Part shown: positions 53,455-62,018 of the stretch, piece by piece
Numbering within the stretch: position 1 is the stretch's first letter
How the letters are laid out: the number at the start of each line of letters is the position of its first letter
NCBI GenBank assembly: GCA_963737145.1
Contig: CAVTRO010000007.1
Location: 1,550,001-1,614,000 of the forward strand
Direction of reading: 5' to 3'
DNA length: 64,000 nt
From: AP-15 sp963737145
Lineage (GTDB): Bacteria > Pseudomonadota > Alphaproteobacteria > ATCC43930 > CGMCC-115725
Notes under the pieces: generated by a model
Databases searched by the model: none
What the model was told of the DNA's origin: nothing
What the model saw: only the letters and a program-made list of their open reading frames with translations
Translations under genes and position numbers: made by a program

Positions 53455-54362
53455 CTGGGGGGAGCTGTTAGCATCTGCGTGGCGTCGGATGCTGCAACAT
53501 TTCGCACTCGGTCGCCGGGAAGCCGAAGTCTCGCGGTCGTCCCCGCACCGGGCCGGCTACTGAGAACCAGTTCGCCACCGTGTAGTTCGATCAAGGCCTT
53601 CGCGATCGGCAATCCGAGACCAGTGCCCTCATGTTCGCGGGTCAGGTGATCTGCGACTTGCTCGAAGGGTTGAAAAATTCTTTCGATCTGATCGGGGGGG
53701 ATGCCGATCCCGGTATCGTTTATCGAGAGCACCAGATCTCCGTTCTTGTGGAGCACCGAATCTACCTGAATCCGACCTCGCGGTTCCGTGAACTTGACGG
53801 CATTGGATAACAAATTCAGCGTGACCTGCTTAAATTTAGTCGCATCAATGTAAATCAGCGTCGAGGGCCTTTGGATATTACAATCAATATTTATCAATTT
53901 CCTTTGGGCGATGGGTCTTATAGTGTTTATAGAGGACTGAACCAGCCCGCCAACCTCTATCAGCTCTTCCTGAAGCAGGACCCGACCCGCTTCAATTCGC
54001 GCGAGATCGAGAATACCGTTGATGATGTCAAGCAAAATCGTGCCAGCATCATAAATATATCCGGCATATTCGGGATAATTTTCCCGCATCCGCATTTGAT
54101 CTAGCTTGATGACCTCGGAAAAACCGATGATCGCATTGAGTGGGGTGCGCAGCTCGTGGGCCATATTGGCAAGGAAGTTGCTTTTGGCGCGGTCGGCTGC
54201 CTTAGCCTTCAACATCGCCTCATGTGCAACAGAGGCGGCCGTTTCAGCCTGCTGTTTCGCCTCCAGGAGGGCGAGGCTGGAGTAGCGGTGTTCCGCTAAG
54301 CTCCCCAGTCGGGAACAGTAGCTCTCTAGCAGCATCCCATCGTCTCTCTGGAGAGGCTTCAC
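53451..54362 (-). CDS. Soluble histidine kinase coupled to the HerA-like gene
   Basis: A 303-residue protein from GTG 54362. A helical linker (LLEAKQQAETAASVAHEAML) leads into the H-box NFLANMAHELRTPLNAIIGF. The ATP domain has N-box LNLLSNAVKFTEPRG, G1 NDTGIGIPPDQIE and G2 EGTGLGLPIAKALIELHGG. There is no membrane helix and no recognised sensor domain. The stop overlaps the HerA start by ATGA, so the two are probably translated together. No response regulator lies nearby. The input signal is unknown. Confidence 0.82.
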   Translation of the reverse strand: MKPLQRDDGMLLESYCSRLGSLAEHRYSSLALLEAKQQAETAASVAHEAMLKAKAADRAKSNFLANMAHELRTPLNAIIGFSEVIKLDQMRMRENYPEYAGYIYDAGTILLDIINGILDLARIEAGRVLLQEELIEVGGLVQSSINTIRPIAQRKLINIDCNIQRPSTLIYIDATKFKQVTLNLLSNAVKFTEPRGRIQVDSVLHKNGDLVLSINDTGIGIPPDQIERIFQPFEQVADHLTREHEGTGLGLPIAKALIELHGGELVLSSRPGAGTTARLRLPGDRVRNVAASDATQMLTAPPS

Positions 54363-54531
54363 TCTGCCGCAAAATTCTCGCCGTGATAAGCCGACTTGAG
54401 CAGAATCTCCCTAATCGGCGGTTAAAAATAGCGGCGCAACCTAAGTCCACCTTCATCGCAGCATTGCAGCGCCGATTTTTTGGTCGGTTTGCCCTTGCCC
54501 TGGCGGGGTTTCCACCCGATACCTTTAGGGC

Positions 54532-57027
54532 ATGGCCATGTTCCGCCCCGCTCCGCGGCTTGTCGCGGTCCTCGGGCCGACCAATACCGGCAAGACCCAT
54601 CTCGCCATCGAGCGAATGCTCGGCCATCGCAGCGGCATGATCGGGTTCCCGCTGCGGCTGCTCGCCCGCGAGAATTACGACCGGATCGTCAAGTTGAGGG
54701 GCGCTCGTTCGGTTGCGCTGATCACCGGCGAAGAAAAGATCCTGCCGCCGCACCCGTCCTATTTTGTCTGCACCATCAAGTCTATGCCGCTCGATCGACA
54801 GGTCGATTTCCTGGCGGTGGACGAAATTCAGCTGTGCGCCGATCCCGAGCGTGGCCATGTCTTTACCGCGCGGCTGTTACACGCCCGCGGAATGCAAGAA
54901 ACGATGTTCCTTGGCGCCGAGACGATAAAGCCGCTGATGCGGCGCCTGGTCCCCGAGGTCGAGTATGTGAGCCGGCCACGCTTCTCGACACTGTCCTATA
55001 CGGGCTACAAAAAGGTGACCCGGCTGCCGCCGCGCAGTGCGGTCGTCGCCTTCGCCATTGCAGACGTGTTCTCGCTTGCGGAGCTGATCCGCCGGCAGCG
55101 GGGCGGCACTGCGGTAGTTCTCGGCGCGCTGAGCCCGCGAGCGCGCAACGCGCAGGTCGGGATGTTCCAAGCCGGCGAGGTTGATTATCTCGTCGCCACT
55201 GACGCGATCGGCATGGGTCTCAACATGGATCTCGACCATGTCGCCTTCGCCCGGATCGGCAAATTCGACGGCCGTGGTCCGCGGCGGCTGACCGCGGCCG
55301 AGATTGCTCAGATCGCCGGCCGCGCCGGGCGACACATGAATGACGGCACCTTCGGCACCACCGCCGAGCAGATGACGCTCGACGCGGAAATCGTCGAAGC
55401 GGTCGAAACGCACAATTTTGCGCCCCTAACTCGTCTGAACTGGCGCAATAACCGGCTGAAATTCGGATCGATCGCGGCGTTGTTGAAGAGCCTAGACGAG
55501 CGGCCGCCTCTACCTGGTCTCGTCCAGTCCCGCGAAGCGGACGACCACCGGGCTCTGCAAGCCCTTGCACGCAACCCGGATATCGGCGAACTGGCCACTC
55601 ATCCAGGTGCCGTTCGGCTGCTTTGGGAGGTCTGCCAGATCCCCGATTTTCGCAAGGTCATGAGCGAGAGTCATACTCGGCTGCTCGCCCATTGCTTTCT
55701 TCACCTCGCCGGACCCGAGGCTCGGCTTCCCACCGCATGGGTGGCCGGGCAGATGGCGAGCCTCGACCGTGTCGATGGCGACATCGACACTTTGATGGCT
55801 CGCATCGCGCACATCCGTACTTGGACCTACGTCACCCATCGCGGCGACTGGGTCGAAGATTCGGTGGAGTGGCAGGAGCGCGCGCGGAGTATCGAGGATC
55901 GGCTTTCGGACGCGTTGCACGAAAGCATCACACAGCGCTTTGTGGATCGGCGATCGGCGTTCCTGGTGCGCCAGCTGGCTTCCGAAGGCGAGCTCATCGC
56001 GGCTGTATCCAAGGCGGGCGAGGTTCTCGTCGAGGGCGCGTATGTGGGCCGCATCGAGGGTTTGCGCTTTGTTCCCGATTCGGTCGATGGCGTCGAGATG
56101 CGGATGCTGATCGCGGCCGCCAGCCGCGTTCTCCGCGGCGAGATCGCCGCGCGCACGCGGCTGCTAGCCACGGATGCCGACGAAGCCTTCGCAATTGGCG
56201 CCGAGGGGGAGCTGCGGTGGCGCGGCGCGGTGGTCGGCCGAATGGTGGCCGGAGATAAGCTGGTGGTGCCGAGGGCGGAGCCGCTTGCCGGCGACTTCCT
56301 TGAGGGGGAGGCTCGCGAGAGGATGCGCCGACGCCTTCAGGAATTTCTGCGCACCGACATCGAGCGGCGGTTGGCGCCGCTTTTTGCCGCACAAGCATTG
56401 CCGCTGGGTGGTGTTGGGCGAGGGCTTGTCTATCAGCTCGTCGACGCGCTCGGATGCCTGCCCGTGACCAACGTTGCAGGGCAAGTCGCGGCTCTGGAAC
56501 CAGCGGAGAAACAGGCGCTGAGCCGGCTTGGCGTCCGCTTCGGCACCGAAAGCGTTTATTTCGAGCCGCTCTTGCGCGCCGATACGATGCGCCTTCAGGC
56601 CCTGCTCTGGGCGGTACGGGACAGTCGACCGGTGCCGAGATTGCCATCGCCACGTCGTCTCGCCAAGCCGGTCGAAGTCGATCCGGCGCTGCCGCTCTCA
56701 TTTTATGCGGCCCTCGGCTTGCGTGTAATCGACGGGCTCGCGCTGCGCCCCGATCGATTGGAGCGGCTCGCTGCCGCGGCGCGGCGCCTGGCACGCCAGG
56801 GCCCGTTCCGCGTTGGGGCGGAACTTGCGGCCATTGGGGGTGTCGAGCCCCGAGCTTTGCCCCAACTCTTGGCGGGGCTCGGCTACCGCATTGTAATCGA
56901 TGAGGGCGGGGAGACATTTGTCATGCGGCCGCAGCGCCGGCGTGAAACAACCGAGCGCAGGCGTCGGGATCGGCAGACCGGCGAAGATCATCCCTTCGCC
57001 AAGCTCCGTGAGCTCAAGCTCGCGTGA
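54532..57027 (+). CDS. SUV3-like DExH RNA helicase
   Basis: An 831-residue helicase. N-terminal RecA-like domain: RLVAVLGPTNTGKTHLAIER (Walker A), GFPLRLLARENYDR, VDEIQLCADPERGH (DEIQ box). The second domain has VLGALSPRARNAQVGMFQAG, DYLVATDAIGMGLNMDLDHV and IAGRAGRHMNDGTFG. The C-terminal half is the extension found in the alphaproteobacterial version. The pair helicase plus S4 protein is conserved in many relatives; the S4 gene overlaps its stop (GTGA). Its RNA targets are not known. The frame is intact. Confidence 0.88.
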   Translation: MAMFRPAPRLVAVLGPTNTGKTHLAIERMLGHRSGMIGFPLRLLARENYDRIVKLRGARSVALITGEEKILPPHPSYFVCTIKSMPLDRQVDFLAVDEIQLCADPERGHVFTARLLHARGMQETMFLGAETIKPLMRRLVPEVEYVSRPRFSTLSYTGYKKVTRLPPRSAVVAFAIADVFSLAELIRRQRGGTAVVLGALSPRARNAQVGMFQAGEVDYLVATDAIGMGLNMDLDHVAFARIGKFDGRGPRRLTAAEIAQIAGRAGRHMNDGTFGTTAEQMTLDAEIVEAVETHNFAPLTRLNWRNNRLKFGSIAALLKSLDERPPLPGLVQSREADDHRALQALARNPDIGELATHPGAVRLLWEVCQIPDFRKVMSESHTRLLAHCFLHLAGPEARLPTAWVAGQMASLDRVDGDIDTLMARIAHIRTWTYVTHRGDWVEDSVEWQERARSIEDRLSDALHESITQRFVDRRSAFLVRQLASEGELIAAVSKAGEVLVEGAYVGRIEGLRFVPDSVDGVEMRMLIAAASRVLRGEIAARTRLLATDADEAFAIGAEGELRWRGAVVGRMVAGDKLVVPRAEPLAGDFLEGEARERMRRRLQEFLRTDIERRLAPLFAAQALPLGGVGRGLVYQLVDALGCLPVTNVAGQVAALEPAEKQALSRLGVRFGTESVYFEPLLRADTMRLQALLWAVRDSRPVPRLPSPRRLAKPVEVDPALPLSFYAALGLRVIDGLALRPDRLERLAAAARRLARQGPFRVGAELAAIGGVEPRALPQLLAGLGYRIVIDEGGETFVMRPQRRRETTERRRRDRQTGEDHPFAKLRELKLA

Positions 57028-57389
57028 AGGGCGCGGGCACCTCCGCCGAAATATCGGGCCGGCGGCTGGATCAGTGGCTATGGTTCGCGCGCTTGGTCAA
57101 GAGCCGCTCGCGTGCCGCTCGCCTCTGCGTCGCAGGGGAGATTACCGTCAACCAAGTAATTATAAAAAAGCCCAATCACGTGGTTCGGATTGGCGATACG
57201 ATCGCCGTGTCGCAGGGCGGTTTTCATCGCACGTTTCGCCTGCTTGGGCTTGGCCGCCGCCGTGGCCCCGCCGCCGAAGCGCGGCTATTGTACGAGGATA
57301 TTGGGATTCCGGCGCGCCTCTCAGAATTCACCCCGGTCTGGCAGCCGCTGCTGATGGACGAGAATGAGCCGCAAAACGATACTCTATAG
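57024..57389 (+). CDS. S4-domain RNA-binding protein, HslR-like
   Basis: A 121-residue protein from the GTG in a GTGA overlap with the helicase. The S4 fold is seen at RRLDQWLWFARLVKSRSRAA, LCVAGEITVNQVIIKKPNHV and VRIGDTIAVSQGG. In E. coli the relative HslR rescues stalled 50S subunits; that role is inferred. Coupling to the helicase suggests shared RNA work. The C-terminus is short and acidic. Confidence 0.86.
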   Translation: MKGAGTSAEISGRRLDQWLWFARLVKSRSRAARLCVAGEITVNQVIIKKPNHVVRIGDTIAVSQGGFHRTFRLLGLGRRRGPAAEARLLYEDIGIPARLSEFTPVWQPLLMDENEPQNDTL

Positions 57390-57722
57390 CCCTGCAATGA
57401 CCAAGGTATCCCAAGAAAATTGCTAAGCAGGATCGGAGAAGGTTCTCTGCATCCGGTGAGTTCGAGAGCGGAGCAAAAACATCGCAACGATAGAATTGCC
57501 ACATTTGCGGACTACATTATGCGTTCTTTTGTAGCCAATGGCGGCGCGGTGACGCGCGCGTATGGTAAGGGGATATACGTGCCTGTAAATCGCTTGCAAA
57601 AACAGGTGGATCGGAATTCACGCGGGCATTCGGAATAACCGATAAGGCGGTCGCGTTATCGAGCGTTGCCCGGCAGTGCGGCATCGAGGTCGCTTGTTGA
57701 GGATGCGCTAAGGGGGAATTCA
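57390..57722. other. Intergenic region without recognised gene
   Basis: 333 bases between the S4 gene and the sugar cluster. Only short ORFs are present and none has a ribosome-binding site or a recognisable product. The last 20 bases hold AAGGGGG, the likely ribosome-binding site of the SDR gene. The local AT content is higher than in neighbouring genes, so a promoter for the sugar genes is likely here. Confidence 0.5.
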
Positions 57723-58748
57723 TTGTCTTCCGAGCGAGGAAGAGTGGGTGGGGGCACTGCTTCGCGGCTCGATGCCTATGCTGGCGCCCGGGCGATGATA
57801 ACCGGGGGATTGGGCCTGATCGGCTCCGCGATCGCCCGGCGTCTCGTCTCACTCGGCGCCGAGGTACTGCTCGTTGACAGCATGATCCCGGATTATGGCG
57901 GCAATCTCGCCAATGTCGCCGATATCCGCGGTCGGGTGATGGTCAATATTGCCGATATCCGTGGCGGGTTTTTCTTGCCGCATCTGCTCGCCGGCCAGGA
58001 TTTTCTGTTCAACCTCGCGGCGCAAACCAGTCACCTCAATTCGATGGCGGCGCCGGAAAACGACCTCGCGATCAACTGCACGGCGCAACTGCAGCTCTTG
58101 GAAGCATGCCGGGCGGTCAATCCCGGGATCGCGATCGTGCATGCCGGGACGCGGCAGATCTACGGCCGGCCCGAATATCTCCCGGTCAACGAACGCCACC
58201 CGTTGCGCCCGGTTGACGTGAACGGGGTCAACAAGATGGCGGGCGAGGCTTATCACCTGTTATATCGCGACGTTTACGGCATCAAGACCCGATCCTTGAG
58301 GCTGACCAATGTCTACGGGCCCGGAATGCGCATCAAGGATGCCCGCCAGACCTTCCTCGGTATTTGGCTGCGCCGGGTCATCGAAGGAGAGCCGTTCGAG
58401 GTTTGGGGCGGCGAGCAGCGCCGCGACCTTTTGTATGTGGATGACGCTGCCGACGCATTCCTCTTCGCCGCGCTCACGACGGAGGCCGAAGGGTTGGCGC
58501 TCAATGTCGGCGGCGGCGACCCGGTCAGCTTGACGGCCCTGGCAGAAGCGATGATCGAAGCGAATGGCGGCGGAAAGTACGACACCCGAGAATTTCCGCC
58601 CGAGCGCAAACGCATCGATGTCGGAGATTTCCTGATCGACGACCAACGTTTTCGGACCTTGTCCGGCTGGCACCCCCGCATCGGCATCGCTCGAGGGCTG
58701 CGCCGTTGCCTCGAATACTACCGCAGCCATCTGGCGAGCTACATCTAA
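57723..58748 (+). CDS. NAD-dependent epimerase/dehydratase (extended SDR)
   Basis: About 341 residues from the TTG at 57723, which follows AAGGGGG. Nucleotide-sugar enzyme with Rossmann motif MITGGLGLIGSAIARRLV, FLFNLAAQTSHLNSMAAPEN, HAGTRQIYGRPEYLPVNERH and the late RRDLLYVDDAADAFLFAAL. The usual catalytic YxxxK reads NGVNK here, with Asn where Tyr is expected. I recall this DVNGVNKMAGE form from a subfamily of sugar epimerases, so it is not a random mutation. The DegT aminotransferase follows after 6 bases, so the pair probably makes an amino-deoxy sugar. Confidence 0.85.
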   Translation: MSSERGRVGGGTASRLDAYAGARAMITGGLGLIGSAIARRLVSLGAEVLLVDSMIPDYGGNLANVADIRGRVMVNIADIRGGFFLPHLLAGQDFLFNLAAQTSHLNSMAAPENDLAINCTAQLQLLEACRAVNPGIAIVHAGTRQIYGRPEYLPVNERHPLRPVDVNGVNKMAGEAYHLLYRDVYGIKTRSLRLTNVYGPGMRIKDARQTFLGIWLRRVIEGEPFEVWGGEQRRDLLYVDDAADAFLFAALTTEAEGLALNVGGGDPVSLTALAEAMIEANGGGKYDTREFPPERKRIDVGDFLIDDQRFRTLSGWHPRIGIARGLRRCLEYYRSHLASYI

Positions 58749-58754
58749 GAGGCG

Positions 58755-59891
58755 ATGACGATCAGCCGACCCGCCATTGCGATCCCGCAGACCGATCCGC
58801 GAGCTGGATACCTCGCTCAAAGAACCGCTATCGATGCCGCCATCGCCCGCGTTCTCGACGGCGGCGCCTATATTCTGGGCAGAGAAGTGGAGGTTTTCGA
58901 GGCCAAGTTTGCGGATTTCATCGGAGTTGCGCACGCGATCGGCGTGGCCAGCGGGACGGACGCGATCGAGATCGCATTACGCGCCTGCGGGATCGGTTCG
59001 GGGGACCTTGTCTTCAGTGTGTCCCATACCGCGGTTGCGACTATCGCAGCGATCGAGCGGGCCGGCGCTACCCCGGTACTCGTCGATGTGGAGCCGGGCA
59101 CCTATACGATGGCTCCGCGTGAGCTTCTGCGTGTTTTGCGATCGCCGCCGGCCGGCCGGCCGGCGGCGGTCCTGCCGGTGCACATTTACGGCCAGCCGGC
59201 CGAACTGTCTGCGCTCAGCGAGATCGCCCGGATACATGGCTTGCGACTGATCGAGGATTGCGCGCAGAGCCATGGGGCACTCTATCGGGGCGGGGCGGCG
59301 GGATCGTTTGGTGATATTGCTTGCTTCAGCTTTTATCCGACAAAGAACCTCGGCGCGCTCGGCGACGGGGGCATGGTCGTTACGAACGATTCCGGGCTCG
59401 CGGCCGCGCTGCGCGAAATTCGGGAGTACGGCTGGCGCGAGCGTTATGTCAGTGCGCGCGCCGGCATCAATTCGCGTCTCGACCCGATCCAGGCCGCCAT
59501 TCTCGGCGTCAAGCTCAAATCGTTGGAGGCTGACAATGCTCGCCGGCAGGCCGTCGCAGACAGTTATGATACGGGTCTCACCGGGCTCCCGCTGGCGCTT
59601 CCGGCGCGCCGGCCACAAACGACACATGCGTTCCATCAGTACGTAATCCGGCTGGCCGAGCGCGACGGCTTGCGGGAGCGATTGCGTGCCGCTGAAATCG
59701 GCAGCGGGATTCACTATCCGGTCCCGGTGCACCGACAGCCAGCCTATGGCGGCCGTCTCGCCTGCGGTCCATCGGGTCTGAATGTAACCGAGCGCGCAGC
59801 ACCCCAAATTCTTAGCCTGCCGATTTATCCGCAGATTTCAGACGAGGCGGTAGATCGGATTATTTCCGAGATCCGCGGTTTTTGCGCCTGA
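58755..59891 (+). CDS. DegT/DnrJ/EryC1/StrS aminotransferase
   Basis: A 378-residue PLP enzyme that aminates a keto-deoxy nucleotide sugar. Marks: GGAYILGREVEVFEAKFADF, GVASGTDAIEIALRACGIGS, DVEPGTYTMAPRELL, IEDCAQSHGALYRGGAAGSF. The PLP Lys is in FSFYPTKNLGALGDGGMVVT (about residue 194). C-terminal GIHYPVPVHRQPAY is typical. It follows the SDR epimerase by 6 bases and ends nine bases before the SMR-like gene on the other strand. The sugar product cannot be named. Confidence 0.9.
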   Translation: MTISRPAIAIPQTDPRAGYLAQRTAIDAAIARVLDGGAYILGREVEVFEAKFADFIGVAHAIGVASGTDAIEIALRACGIGSGDLVFSVSHTAVATIAAIERAGATPVLVDVEPGTYTMAPRELLRVLRSPPAGRPAAVLPVHIYGQPAELSALSEIARIHGLRLIEDCAQSHGALYRGGAAGSFGDIACFSFYPTKNLGALGDGGMVVTNDSGLAAALREIREYGWRERYVSARAGINSRLDPIQAAILGVKLKSLEADNARRQAVADSYDTGLTGLPLALPARRPQTTHAFHQYVIRLAERDGLRERLRAAEIGSGIHYPVPVHRQPAYGGRLACGPSGLNVTERAAPQILSLPIYPQISDEAVDRIISEIRGFCA

Positions 59892-59899
59892 ACCAAGCT

Positions 59900-60238
59900 T
59901 CAGTGCTGATAAATCAGCAAAACGCCGCTGCCGATCAATACGATGCCCGCCAACTGCGGCCATCCGAGAGGCTCGTTCCACAATATATGCGCGAGCACGG
60001 CCACCACTGCATAGCTCGCCGCAACCGAAGGGAAGGCGATCGAGACTGGGATTTTCTTGAGAGCCAAAATGTAGCAAAGCGCAGCCACGATATAGATGGC
60101 GAGGCCAATTATCGTCAGCGGATTGAGAAATTGAGCAGTTACCGTCGCCGATTTTTCGGCAGCTGATTTCAGTGCGATTTGTCCACCAATCCCAAACAAT
60201 ATCGCCGCCACGAGACTTGTGTAATAGACCGACATCAT
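59900..60238 (-). CDS. SMR/EamA-like four-helix membrane protein
   Basis: A 112-residue protein with four hydrophobic helices (LVAAILFGIGGQIALKSA, LTIIGLAIYIVAALCYILAL, VAASYAVVAVLAHILW, LAGIVLIGSGVLLIY). The layout is that of small multidrug resistance/ArnE-ArnF-type flippases for lipid-linked sugars. The start (MMSVYYTSL) overlaps the end of the glycosyltransferase by 4 bases. The context of sugar genes favours a lipid-sugar flippase over drug efflux; that is inference. Confidence 0.75.
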   Translation of the reverse strand: MMSVYYTSLVAAILFGIGGQIALKSAAEKSATVTAQFLNPLTIIGLAIYIVAALCYILALKKIPVSIAFPSVAASYAVVAVLAHILWNEPLGWPQLAGIVLIGSGVLLIYQH

Positions 60239-61258
60239 CCTCCTGTGCTCTCGCGTAGCCAAACCGGCGTCCGTGCCTCGGCGGCGCGCGGGAATTGGCT
60301 GCGCCGTACCTCCCTGATCACCGATTGAGGCTTTCCGTTGGCGGTCAGGTAGAGCCGGCCTAGATACTCGCCGACAATGCCGAGTATCACCAGCTGCACG
60401 CCGGAAAGCAGCAGCACCGCCGCCATCAACGAAGCCCAGCCAGCCGGCGGCGAAGACGTCAGCGCCTCGGCTATTACCATCGCGCCGGCCAGAGCGCCCA
60501 GTCCGCTCAGGACAAAACCGGTTATTGTGCTGACCCGCAGCGGCATCACAGAAAAATTGACGAACATACTCGCCCACAGCCGCAGGAGCCGGCGCAGGGT
60601 GTAATTGCTGCGCCCAGCCGCGCGCGGCAGATGGCGCACCATCAGCTGATCGATATCGTGGGTCACCTGCAGTATCAGCCCATCGACATAGGGGAAAGGC
60701 CCCTCATAACGGGTGATCTCGCGAACTACAAAAGCCGTCATACAGCGAAAGCTGGAGAGATAGAGACCCCTTGGTTTTTCGAGCACGAGATCGGCCACCC
60801 GGTTCGCAAAGCGGCTCCCCAGGTTCCGCCAGACTGGATGCTGCTTATCGTCGTAGAACGTATAAATCACCTCCTTTCCGCTGTCTTGAGCAAAGGCGAG
60901 CAGTCGCTCGACCTCTTCCGGAGGGTTCTGCAGGTCGTCGTCCATTGTAATTACATGCGCCCCGCTCGCATGGCGCAGCCCTGCCATAACTGCATTGTGC
61001 TCTCCATAATTTCGCGCAGAGTCTGATCAATGTAATCGGTACGGTGGCGCCGCCGACCAGAGCCAAACATACATCGAGGCTGTCGTCGGGACTGCCGTCA
61101 TTGACGAGTATGATCTCGTGTCCGCCCTCGATCCGCAGCTCCTCGATCGCGCGAACCAGTTCGGCGATACTGCCGGCCCCATTGTAGACCGGGATTACGA
61201 TAGAGAGCGCTACACCGGACATGGCGGTTTTCGGAATCGTCTGCTCTATCTCAGTCAC
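60235..61258 (-). pseudogene. ArnC/GtrB-like glycosyltransferase split by a frameshift
   Basis: The first frame from 61258 gives LSIVIPVYNGAGSIAELVRA, VNDGSPDDSLDVCLALV and VPITLIRL. The family sequence NYGEHNAVMAGLRHASGAHV continues in the next frame with TMDDDLQNPPEEVERLLAF, SFRCMTAFVVREITRY and two C-terminal membrane helices ending VGEYLGRLYL. One extra base near 61018 explains it. Repaired it is an undecaprenyl-phosphate sugar transferase of about 340 residues. It overlaps the SMR-like gene at one end and the methyltransferase at the other. Confidence 0.85.
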
Positions 61259-62006
61259 GACCGTCGCCTCCCTTTACAGCGATGGCGAGAATTGACCCGC
61301 CGAAGGGTAATCCGACGCCACGGCGCAGCAGCGCGGTTTCGAGCCTTGTCGCGGCTCGGCAAAGCACTTCCACACACGGGGGGTACAGTTTGACGTCGCT
61401 GCCCACCCCATGCCCATCGGGGCAAAGCTTGCGGGTGATGACCATCACCGGGAACAGCACCGCGTTCCAGTAGGATACGTACACCGGACGAAACCCGACA
61501 GCCCTCAGCAAGCTGCGAAGACCCGTCGCCGTATAGCGCCGAGTGTTGCTCACCGCCCTATCGTGTCGCGATAGCATCCAGCGATAGGCCGGTAGATTGA
61601 GGATCAGCCGACCGTCTTGGGACAGGCAGCGATGGAATTGCCGCAGCGCACGATGCTCGTCGACGCCTTGGTGGCATAAGACGTCAGCGCTGAAGATAGC
61701 GGCGAGAGCATCATTGGCAAACGGCAGATCGTTGACCGAGCCCGCACACACTGGCCGAGCGCTCTTGGTAGCCGCACGCGCGCAGGCCTGAAGGTCCAGA
61801 TCCAGCCCAACTACCGGTTTCCCCCAATATTTCACAGCCAACCGTGAGAGAAAACCCCCGGTCCCGCAACCAGCATCCAGGATCGGGAGATCGAAATGGT
61901 CGAGCGCTGACTGCTGCGCGGCCATGAGCAGGTTCGCGTGCATGGCGGCGAACCACCACATCTGGTCTTCGACCCGGTCAAGCTTGTTGTACTCGGAAGG
62001 TTTCAC
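61251..62006 (-). CDS. Class I SAM-dependent methyltransferase
   Basis: A 251-residue enzyme. Motif I is PILDAGCGTGGFLSRLAVKY, motif II VVGLDLDLQACARA, and VNDLPFANDALAAIFSADVL covers motifs III/IV. MWWFAAMHANLLMAA is conserved in lipid- or sugar-linked relatives. C-terminal hydrophobic residues suggest membrane contact. It overlaps the glycosyltransferase by 8 bases. Its substrate is probably a lipid-linked sugar, from context. Confidence 0.85.
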   Translation of the reverse strand: MKPSEYNKLDRVEDQMWWFAAMHANLLMAAQQSALDHFDLPILDAGCGTGGFLSRLAVKYWGKPVVGLDLDLQACARAATKSARPVCAGSVNDLPFANDALAAIFSADVLCHQGVDEHRALRQFHRCLSQDGRLILNLPAYRWMLSRHDRAVSNTRRYTATGLRSLLRAVGFRPVYVSYWNAVLFPVMVITRKLCPDGHGVGSDVKLYPPCVEVLCRAATRLETALLRRGVGLPFGGSILAIAVKGGDGRD

Positions 62007-62018
62007 TCGAAATCTTTT

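Noticed and set aside
57420..57638. A 72-residue ORF between the S4 gene and the SDR gene
   Set aside because: No ribosome-binding site, no recognisable product, and codon use unlike neighbouring genes.
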